Assembly: GCA_019009955.1 (NCBI GenBank)
Contig: CM032230.1
Span: 10,717,501-10,781,500 of the forward strand
Direction: 5' to 3'
DNA length: 64,000 nt
DNA from: Riptortus pedestris
Lineage: Eukaryota; Arthropoda; Insecta; Hemiptera; Alydidae
This document shows, in pieces, positions 55,870-64,000 of the stretch. The translations under genes and the position numbers were made by a program. Positions within the stretch are counted from its first letter, which is position 1; the number at the start of each line of letters is the position of its first letter. The notes beneath the pieces were generated by a model, which was not told where the DNA came from, ran no database searches, and saw only the letters and a program-made list of their open reading frames with translations.

Positions 55870-56752
55870 ATAAGTTTGGCGCTCAAAATTATACATATAT
55901 AGAATACCAGACGTTCATGTAAACTAAAGATCAAGTTCCTTAATCGCTAAAATTGGAACAGTGTGAGGGGGCGAATTTCGAAAATTCAAACTATTATTAT
56001 ACATCGGGTGGAATAATTGTATAAAATTAATTATGTTGTAAATTTAATTTACTATAAATGTCGTTCTAAACATTTCCTTCGTATTTGGAATACTCTGTGA
56101 GCTATTTTTTATTTATTTTTGTGTTAGTTAACCCCCTTTTCTTCACTTTATCAATAAGCTTATATATCACGGCACACCTTATACTCAAATGCCAAATATT
56201 TTTCTTAACAGGTCTTTACTAAAAAAGATACAAAACAATTAAGTTATGGGTTACGTCATCATTTAAAGTATTACGTTCTGTATTCCAACGTACTATTGTA
56301 TATTGATTATGGTATTTAATTTATACCATAATCAATATTTAAGCGTAGCTTGTAAAACTAAAGTTCGTTGATAGCTGAATTCGGGAGGGAGATTTTAGAG
56401 GCGGGGAGGGGGAAGGATCCAAAGTTCAAAATATTTGTAATTATGGATCGGTAAAAAATATAATAAAATCAACTGTTAAAACATTTAAGCTATACAATTG
56501 TTGTTTTATAGTGTTTGAATATTGAGTTATTTGTATATTCTTGTTCCCAGCCTTCAGTGAAACCCCTTCTAATTCTAATCTAATTTTTACTTTGAGTGAC
56601 TGAGTCATTGGGTATCTCATGTCCAGCTCATATTTTAATTCTATAATAAATAGGCTTCTTTCTACTGGAATAATAGAGAATAGATTGTGAGATGAGGTCA
56701 TTAGTATGCTATTCCATCAGCTTAATTTACACAGCCCCTGCACGACGGAGGT
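55870..56752 (+). mobile_element. HINE-W two-module copy without 5' end
   Basis: Module A starts near TAAAGATCAAGTTCCTTAATCG and module B at ACCATAATCAATATTTAAGCG. The 3' end is TTTACACAGCCCCTGCACGACG at about 56730. A local inverted repeat (TATTGATTATGGTAT and ATACCATAATCAATA) lies at 56301-56337. Confidence 0.78.
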
Positions 56753-56974
56753 TTTGTTTCAGGGCATTGTAGATATAGTATATCGTAATTTAGAGATGTA
56801 GAAAGTTCAGAGATACCTCGCAACTGAGAGGGTAAAAACAGCTCAAGTAGACGTTGCCATCTGTTCGTAAGCTGCCTTAGAGTTTAATAAATCGTTGTGA
56901 AGGAGAACAATTTTTTTTTCTTCTTACCTTCACTTGGGCTCCTTCACTTCGAAATCACAAAGTAAATAAATGAA

Positions 56975-57136
56975 AACATCCGTCAAGCAGGGGCTGCGTA
57001 AACTAAGCAGATTTTCAACATGTTGAAATGGCATACTTGGATAGATACGCCGGAATTCAACCGTTACCGAAATTGATCTTTTAAATACCGCATGGACATA
57101 TACATGCATACATAGATACAAACGCAAACACACATA

Positions 57137-57179
<43 letters not shown>

Positions 57180-57296
57180 GAACTGGCCTCATTTTCGTCA
57201 TCTCCTAAGTAGGACCGAAAGACATTTGTGGAACTTTTTCGAAAATCGCGCACGACCTCAATAGCTGATTTCCTTTAAGGCAAATCTGCTAAAACT
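56975..57296 (-). mobile_element. HINE-W, short 320-bp copy
   Basis: 3' end CCGTCAAGCAGGGGCTGCGTA at 56981, then only a fragment of body, a TA tract (57138-57172), the 5' block and GCAAATCTGCTAAAA at 57280-57294. Confidence 0.83.
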
Positions 57297-57600
57297 GGCG
57301 TTTGCATTTAAGTATTTACTGCGTAACATACCTGAAAATAGGCAATTTTGATTTAGGCAAAAGGACTGATCGAAGGTTAGTGCGTGTACGTATTTCCTTC
57401 CTACAGATACAACTTCGCTAAAAGAGACTTGACAACTTTTCCTCTGGTCAAGGCAAACCCCAAACAGGATGTCAATAGAGTTAGGTATATCACGTACTCA
57501 AGGCTATGGAGGTAATTAAGAACCCGCAAAGACTAACATATAAATAAATGATGACTTTTTACTTTGAAAAAAAATTATTTATAAATTAAAACTATCGTCA

Positions 57601-58350
57601 GACAATATTCCTGCTAGTCCTAACATAAGCAGCAAATTTAAAGATATTGCTAGAATATTTCCGCTAGCACCAACACTAGTAGCACATTTACAAAATTGTA
57701 CTAATATTTCTGATAGCACTACATTTACAGATGTTGTTACAATATTTCCACAAACACTAACAGGAGAAGTACATTTACAGATATTGCTACAATATTTCTA
57801 CTAGCACTGACACTGGCAGTACATTTACAGATATCGCTACAATATTTCTACTAGCACTGGCAGTAAATTAACTGATATTGCTACAACTTTTCTACTAGCA
57901 CTATCAGTACATTTACAGATATCGCTACAATATTTCTACTAGCACTGGCAGTAAATTAACTGATATTGCTACAACATTTCTACTAGCACTATCAGTACAT
58001 TTACAGATATTGCTACACTATTTCCACTAACACTGGCAGTAAATTAACTGATATTGCTACATTATTTCTACTAGCACTAGCACTATCAGTAAATTTACAG
58101 ATAGTCCAGCAATATTTCAGCAAACACTAACACTAGGAGTACATTTACAGATATTGTTAAAATATTTCCGCAAACACTAACACTAGGAGTACATTTACAG
58201 ATATTGCTACACTACTTCCGCTAACACTAACACTGACAATAAATTAATTGTTATTTCTACAATATGTTTACTAGCCCTAACACTATCAGTAAATTTACAG
58301 ATATTGCTACAATTAATATTTCTGCTAACACTATGAATAGCAGTAAGTTT
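57601..58350 (+). repeat. Minisatellite, units of about 40-50 bp, roughly 16 copies
   Basis: The repeated unit reads ACATTTACAGATATTGCTAC, then AATATTTCTACTAGCACT(AACACTAGCAGT). Two alternating unit types appear (CAGTACATTTACAGATAT and CAGTAAATTAACTGATAT), which suggests a higher-order duplication in 57820-58060. It ends about 175 bp before catalase exon 3. Confidence 0.9.
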
Positions 58351-58525
58351 ACTTCAATTATTGTAGTAATCATGCCAGTATTTTTACTAAAAAAGTATGT
58401 ATAGCAATTGTTGTATTATTTCTGTTTTTTGAAATGACTACACAACAGTTCTTACAGATTTATTACAGTAGTGAACCCCTGACTGTTTAGCTCTAGATGT
58501 AGTTTAATACTGGAGTGTGTTGCAG

Positions 58526-58697
58526 GTTAGTATCCCGCTGACTACAGGAGCAGGCAACCCCGTCGACGATAGAGGGAATGTGCTGACGGTAGGACCCAGA
58601 GGACCTGTCCTGCTCCAGGATGTGGAGTTCATCGAGGAGACACAGCACTTCGACAGGGAGAGAATACCGGAGAGGGTTGTACACGCTAAGGGTGCAG
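58526..58697 (+). CDS. Cat: Catalase exon 3: active-site signature
   Basis: The exon reads [18 protein letters not shown], then [16 protein letters not shown], then [17 protein letters not shown]. The last segment is the catalase active-site signature. Its His (VVHAKG) is the distal haem-pocket residue that reacts with H2O2, and the Arg before it is also conserved. TTGxGNPV and [12 protein letters not shown] are the usual flanking motifs. The enzyme turns two H2O2 into water and O2. Acceptor TGTTGCAG and donor GTAAGA bound the 172-nt exon; it enters in phase 0 and leaves in phase 1 (GCA G), splitting the codon for the last Gly. The following haem-binding exons lie beyond the window. Codon use is GC-richer than surrounding DNA. 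Confidence 0.96.
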
Positions 58698-59017
58698 GTA
58701 AGATAGAGCATTTATCCTTTCGAGCTGTTACGAAGATGCTTGTAGTTTATTATAAAATTCCAATAACATATCGATGGAAACAATAAAGGCATTTCAAGTC
58801 TAGGTCTTGGCAAGCACTTATGTAAGTCAGGTGAGGACAAAAATAGTGCTTAGCTCCGCGGGTGCCGAGGGGAAAGAAGCGTGGGGAGGGTTCCGGTGTG
58901 GGGATTACCATGGACAACCTTGGTTCTACTTGTGGGGAGTTAATATCTTTTTACTTAAGAGCTTTACTACGGAACCATAATTGACTATAATGCCTGCTGA
59001 AAAACTAAATAAATAAA
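58698..59017 (+). other. Cat: Start of catalase intron 3
   Basis: GTAAGA follows exon 3. A GC-rich block at 58855-58900 has no recognised motif. No further catalase exon (AFGYFEV-type sequence) is seen up to base 64000, so intron 3 is at least 5.3 kb. Confidence 0.6.
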
Positions 59018-59588
59018 ACTCCGTCACGCAGGGGCTGCGTTATCGTTCAATGAGAACAATATTTTTTATTCAAACTTCAAATAAAGTATTTCATTATATA
59101 AGAGAGTATTTTGTATGTAACTTGAGTAGGAGTAGGGTGTACTGAAGGCTGAAAAATAAAAATGCCAATATCTCAGCTAATACTGAAGTTAGGAAATAAA
59201 TGTATATCACAACATTTAGAGAACTTTACATCTTCAATAAGATAAATTCTATTCAATTTTTCGATCCGACTCATAATAACGGAGATATTTCGAATTTTAA
59301 AAATTCTCCCCCTTTGAACACACCCTCCTCCTTCTCCGATTTCAGCTGTTAACGAACTACATCTTTCTATTTACTTAAAACGATTATATATGAAGTTTAG
59401 TAACGATAAGTCAAAAATTACGACCGCTAGAGTGGTAACCGATAAATTTATACATTTAAATTTAGAACGGACCTCATTTTCGTCATCTGCTAGATGGGAT
59501 CGATGGTTAATCGTAGAAATATTTCGAAAATCGACTCATTTACGTAAACTCAATACCTAATTTCCCTTAAGGGAAATCTGTTAAAAAT
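59018..59588 (-). mobile_element. HINE-W, complete but internally deleted
   Basis: CTCCGTCACGCAGGGGCTGCG at 59020 leads directly into module A, then GCGACCGCTAGAGTGGT-like sequence, the 5' block and a perfect palindrome half (CCCTTAAGGGAAATCTG) at 59564. A second small 3' remnant (AACTAAGCAGATTTCC) is at about 59610-59625. Confidence 0.83.
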
Positions 59589-59663
59589 AAGATACGTCAG
59601 GCAGACCTAACTAAGCAGATTTCCAGCGTACTAAGATCATTTCACAATATACTCACTAGTTCT

Positions 59664-60461
59664 AAATAAAAAAAGTCCGTCACGCAGGGGCTGCGTTAAC
59701 TAAGCAGATTTCCCATGTGGAGTTTAATAATAGATAAATACACATGCAGGTAACACAACACCACCGTGAATAAATACAAACGGAAATAAGAAATGTTTCT
59801 GCCCATTTCGATAGCCTGCCGCCAGGCAGCGTTCGGTGAGAAATGTACACGAACGGGTCCCGCCTCACACCGGAAAGAAAACAATTACTGAAATATAACA
59901 GAATATAACACATTAATTTTATTGAGAACTATGTACTATCTCTAGTACTGTAATTAATAAAAAGTCAGAATAACTGTTATCTCAATCAATAAAAATTTAG
60001 TACTCCAACACCTGAAGATGGGGGGGGGGAGTCACCAGTGCATGTTTGCATGTATCTCGTATAATAAAGGTCTCTTGAATACAATTTTTGGTATTTAAAC
60101 TTCCAATAATGTGATTTATTATGTATCAGAGTATTGTTTACGTAACATGAGTAGAAGTGGCGGTTTGGTGAAAACTGAAAAATTCAAATATCTCGGTTAA
60201 TATTCAAGATAGAGAAAAAATGTATATAACAAAATTTATAGTAACTTTAATTTGTAATAAGATTCATTCTGTGTAATTTTTCGCTCTGACGTATAATAAC
60301 GGAGATATTTCGAATTTTCGAAAATCCTCCCCTCTAAACCCCCCCTCTCACTGGTCCGATTTCAGCCGTTAACGAACTTGATCTTTCTTTTTACATAAAA
60401 CGCTTAAATATGAAGTTTGGTAACGATCAAACAAAAATTGCGACCGCTAGAGCGGTAACAG

Positions 60462-60524
<63 letters not shown>

Positions 60525-60676
60525 TAGATAGATAGATATATATATACAGTTTTGAACGGACCTCATTTTCGTCATCTACTAGGTAGGATCGATGGACATT
60601 TGAAGAAAAATGTCGAAAATTCCGTCATGAGTACAACCTCAATAGCTGATTTCCCTTAGGTGAAATCTGCTAAAAT
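59664..60676 (-). mobile_element. HINE-W, full-length young copy
   Basis: It closely matches the copies at 4131 and 8098 over its whole length: GTCCGTCACGCAGGGGCTGCG, the CACCGGAAAGAAAAC block, a G-run at 60020-60028, module A, GCGACCGCTAGAGCGGTAAC, an 80-bp TA/GATA microsatellite (60464-60545), and the 5' block ending TGAAATCTGCTAAAA. The high similarity suggests recent activity of the family. Confidence 0.9.
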
Positions 60677-61276
60677 CCGATGTGTCGAACTGGGGGGGGG
60701 GGGGGGTTCTCTAGGTTGAAAACAAGAGAGCATGAATAACCCGCTTAATATTTGAGTTATGAGAAAATGTATCGAACAACAATTGTAGAACATCAATAGT
60801 TTAACAAAAGTGGCCGTATAAAATCTTTCAATCCGTCTCATAATGACGGAGATTTATTGAATTTTCTATACCCACCTCCCTCAATACCGGGCTGAAAACT
60901 AAAAAATTCAAATGACTCGGTTACTATTCAAGATAGAGAAAATTGTAACGAATAATAATTATAGGATATTACATTTTCAATAAGATTAGTTCTATAGAAT
61001 TATTCGATTCGACATATAATAACGGAGATATTAGGAATTTTCAACATTACATAAAATGCTTATATATTAAGTTTTATAACGATCAAACAAAAATTATGAC
61101 AAATATATATGTGTGTGTGTGTGTGTGTATCAATTTTTGGAATCATTTTTAGAAGATTTCCCTTAAGGGAAATCAGCTATTGAGGTTGTACGTACTCACG
61201 ATGCGATTTCCGAAATTTTTCTTCAAATGTTCATCGATCCTACCCAGGAGATGACGAAACTGAGGTCTGTTCAAAA

Positions 61277-61348
<72 letters not shown>

Positions 61349-61896
61349 CTGTTACCGCTCTAGCGGTCGCAATTTTTGTTTGATCGTTACCAAACTTGAT
61401 ATTTAGTCGTTTTAAGTAAAAAGAAAAATCAAGTTCGTTAACAGCTGAAATCGGACCAGTGGGAGATGGGGTTTAAAGGGGAGGATTTTCGAAAATTCAA
61501 AATATCTCCGTTACTATACGTCGGATCGAAAAATTGTACATAACCAATCTTATTGCAAATTAAATTTACTATAAATATTGTTATATACATTTATTCCCTA
61601 TCTTGAATATTAACTGAGATATTTGCATTATTATGAAATTTGGGCTGATAACGGATTTTTGAATTTCCCGCGAAAAGCTAGTTCGTCCCTTTGCCGTAAC
61701 CGTTCGGCTCTCCTATGGAGATTTCTCTATTGTATAACTTCACGTGGGAAATCTGCTTAGTTTACGCAGCCCCTGCGTGACGGACTTTTTCATCGTCTCC
61801 TGAGTAGGATTGTTGGACATTGGAAGAAATTTTTCGAAAATCGTATCATGAGTAAAACCTCAACAGCTGATTTCTCTTAAGAGAAATCTGCTAAAA
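60677..61896 (-). mobile_element. HINE-W outer copy, interrupted
   Basis: Module B (60677-60890, with a 15-bp G-run near 60692), module A (60891-61140), a GT tract (61110-61128) and, after the plus copy at 61146-61790, the 5' block with AGCTGATTTCTCTTAAGAG at 61870. The two halves join at CATTTT / CATCGTCTCC. Confidence 0.78.
61146..61790 (+). mobile_element. HINE-W inserted in another HINE-W
   Basis: 5' end AGATTTCCCTTAAGGGAAAT, a 65-bp TA tract (61281-61345), TTACCGCTCTAGCGGTCGC, module A, the GAAAAGCTAGTTCGTCC subfamily block, GTGGGAAATCTGCTTAG and ACGCAGCCCCTGCGTGACGG. It is nearly unmutated and lies in the T-rich stretch of the outer copy. Confidence 0.9.
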
Positions 61897-62555
61897 TTAA
61901 AACGTTACATCAGGTCCCGAATGGGCATTGAAACAAAAGATGTAGATGTGTCATGCGGTACACTATAAAACTCTATAGTATTTTTTTCTAATAGTATAAA
62001 ATTGACATATCAACCACTTTCCATTGATAGAAAAGAAATATCGTTGTTCATAAGTAGAAAGTATCAAAGACAGTAAGAAACTATTAATAAGGCGTATTAC
62101 TCGTACTAAACAGTTAATGAGTTTTACTGCTCCGTACTCATTCGATGCTGGTTTCAATAGAGTGATGTGAACTATCTCAGAAATCCTTTGATACTAAATT
62201 CTTTCTACAAGTTGTTATAAATAATCTGCTAAGGTTTGAGCAACAAGTTACATAAGAAGTAACCTTGATAAATTTTTCCTCTGTAGGAAGCGAAATTGGT
62301 CTCTTAAAGGACTTTGTGTGCTTTCAAATCACAAGGGCAGAAACTGGCACGCATTTATCTTAATTGAGAAAACAGAATGCCAACCGGTCGTTCGAAAAAA
62401 AAAATGGGAAGGAAAACAAAGAGGCTTTTAGTTTTTTTTTTCTTTTTTCTACTTGGAATAAACCTTGTTTTTATATCTTTAAGGACATGGTGTCTCTGAG
62501 GTTAACCCAGTATGCTAATGATTCGTGTCTGATTATGGATATTAATTGGAACGTC
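61897..62555. other. No gene recognised
   Basis: AT-rich, with short frames on both strands but no motif. It is not shared with the repeats of the window and is probably old intron 3 sequence. Confidence 0.3.
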
Positions 62556-63640
62556 TGCAACGCAGGGGCTGCGTAAACTGAGCAATTTCCCAAGTGCTAG
62601 TATGGCACACTGGTCCTCACTTCCCACCATATATTTTCTATTTCTATGTAAAACTTTTTATGAGTAGAAGTGGAGGTTTGCTAACTGAAAATAAAAATAA
62701 ACCAATAGCTCGCTTAGTATTTGAGCTGTGAAAACACGTATAGAACATTAAATTCAGAACATCAACTCAATCAACAAAATTGGTTCAATCGCATTTTACA
62801 CCCATAACATCCCAGATGTATTTGAATTTTATAATAATCCAAACCCCCGATTCATTTCCAGTAACAAATATGATCTTTAGTGTTGACTGAAACGGTTAAA
62901 TATCGTCGAGTATAGAATAAATCAAATAAACACTTTCGAGATAAGAACGTAAATCGTAATTGATGATGTCATCACAAAACGAATTCGAATATGTCATGCA
63001 TAAAAACGTATCATAAAAACAATATTTGGTATATAAGCTTAGAATAAAGAGGTTCATGCTATAAAAGCTTATTGTTAATATGACATGAGTAGGAGTGGGG
63101 GTTTAATGAAGGCTGAGAACTAAAACATCTAAATATCTCGGATAATATTTATATTAGAAGAAATATGTACATGACACCATTTATAGCTAGTTAAATTTTC
63201 TATAAGATTGGTCCCACAGAAGTTTTCGATCCGACTTATAATAAAGGAGATATTTCTAATAATTCAGAGTAGTAGGTAATAGTTGGGTTTCGGCTACTAA
63301 AGTTTTCTAGATTCTTCTTTTAGAGGATTTTTTTTATTAGCCGAAACCCAACTATTACCTACTACTCTGAATTATAATAACGGCTAACAATACTATTGAT
63401 TGAGATATTTCTAATTTTCGATATTCTCCCCTCTAAACCAACCCCTGTCCGATTTTAAAGATTAACGAACTTGATATATAGTTTTGATATTTTTGGTAAC
63501 TATAAAACAAAATTGCGACTGCTAGAGCGGTAACAGAAAAAATAATACATGTATAATTTTGAGCGTACCTCATTTTTGTTATCTACTAAGTAGGATGGAA
63601 GGATATTTGAAGAAATTTTGTTTCAAGATAATGGATTCAA
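62556..63640 (-). mobile_element. HINE-W two-module copy with a foldback insert
   Basis: 3' end TGCAACGCAGGGGCTGCG, module B (62650-62960), the GATGATGTCATCAC junction, module A (62990-63540), GCGACTGCTAGAGCGGT, and part of the 5' block to about 63625. The insert at 63258-63375 interrupts module A. The palindromic end is missing. Confidence 0.8.
63258..63375. mobile_element. Foldback (hairpin) element of about 118 bp
   Basis: The left arm starts AATTCAGAGTAGTAGGTAAT and ends TTTCGGCTA. The right arm is its exact reverse complement over about 38 bp, and the loop is about 41 bp. Nearby host sequence (GAGATATTTCTAAT) occurs on both sides, as a target duplication or a slippage product. Nothing is encoded. 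Confidence 0.85.
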
Positions 63641-63877
63641 TCAATTAGCGACAGCCAGTTTTCATCTTCAATCACAAATTTCTTCAAAATGTCTGCAGAC
63701 TTTTTCAGGATTGTTCCTCGTGATCCGAACCATAGACACTCAACCTTAAATACTTAAAAATTTAAGGTTTTTTCTGCAAGTCTGTGTACCCATTTGTTAT
63801 TCAATCACTTAAAAACGGCTAAGAGTATTTTTTTTTTTGTAATTTTATATTCGTGAGTCAATTATCCCAAGGTACTC
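63641..63877. other. No gene recognised
   Basis: Short AT-rich interval between two HINE-W copies, with a near-palindromic TACTTAAAAATTTAAGG at about 63750. Confidence 0.3.
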
Positions 63878-64000
63878 CAAGCTATTGAGGTAGTATTCAT
63901 GACGCGATTTTTGATTTTTTTCTTCAAATATCCATCGATCCTACCCAGGATATGACGAAAATGGGGTCCATTCAAAATTATATATATATATATATATTAG
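63878..64000 (+). mobile_element. HINE-W 5' block, cut by the window edge
   Basis: AAGCTATTGAGGTAGTATTC, CATGACGCGATTTTTG, TATCCATCGATCCTACCCAG and CATTCAAAATTA lead into a TA tract at the edge. The palindrome is missing. Confidence 0.8.

Larger units (their letters stand above)
43854..58525 (+). other. Cat: Catalase intron 2, 14.7 kb, filled with mobile DNA
   Basis: It starts GTTAGT after exon 2 and ends TGTTGCAG before exon 3. It holds about ten HINE-W copies, a SINE, a hAT MITE, two related DDE elements, a piggyBac element, a diverged repeat cluster at 55140-55690 and a minisatellite at 57601-58350. Elements occur in both orientations. Confidence 0.85.

Noticed and set aside
57601..58350. 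CRISPR array
   Set aside because: The units are contiguous without unique spacers of constant length, and the genome is eukaryotic. It is a minisatellite.
59018..64000. Further catalase exons downstream of exon 3
   Set aside because: I looked for GYFEVT-, RDPRGFAVKFY- and NNTPxFFIRD-type sequence in all frames and saw none before the window ends.

Overview
The window is eukaryotic, AT-rich DNA. The only well-supported host gene is part of a catalase. Its intron sizes, splice sites, tRNA-derived SINEs, RTE-like and Jockey-like LINE pieces, a piggyBac element and Helentron-type non-autonomous elements all point to an arthropod, plausibly an insect. That assignment is inference, and I cannot name the species.

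The catalase runs on the + strand: exon 1 at 42017-42140 (signal peptide and a Thr-rich linker), exon 2 at 43798-43853, and exon 3 at 58526-58697, which carries the catalase active-site signature with the catalytic His. Reading frame and splice phases agree across all three exons. The gene runs off the right edge; no further exon is visible before base 64000. Intron 1 is about 1.7 kb. Intron 2 is about 14.7 kb and is almost wholly made of mobile DNA plus a minisatellite that ends about 180 bp before exon 3.

Most of the window (about 1.6-36 kb, and much of 44-64 kb) is built from one repeat family, called HINE-W here (a label for this window only). In its forward sense a full copy begins with TTAGCAGATTTCCC inside a near-perfect 28-bp palindrome. 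It then has about 120 bp of conserved sequence, a (TA)n microsatellite, the hairpin ACCGCTCTAGCGGT, and one or two related 400-450 bp body modules. It ends in GGGAAATCTGCT followed by the hairpin ACGCAGCCCCTGCGT and GACGGACTTTTT. Subterminal inverted repeats, a 3' hairpin, insertion in T-rich sites and an internal microsatellite match the HINE/DINE-1 class of non-autonomous Helentrons. Copies are nested in each other repeatedly, so about 40 complete or partial copies can be laid out. For these entries + means the palindromic 5' end is on the left.

The most complex locus is 49.2-54.2 kb in catalase intron 2. Two halves of one minus-strand HINE-W bracket a DDE-type transposon. A piggyBac element with TTAA target duplications lies inside the small intron of that transposon's transposase gene. 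Both transposases are broken. A shorter relative of the same DDE superfamily, with about 32-bp terminal inverted repeats, sits nearby at 47178-48276.

The stretch 36-42 kb, upstream of catalase, is mostly free of HINE-W and holds a Tc1-type MITE, a 54-bp perfect palindrome and two weak candidate exons. No rRNA, functional tRNA or CRISPR array is present.
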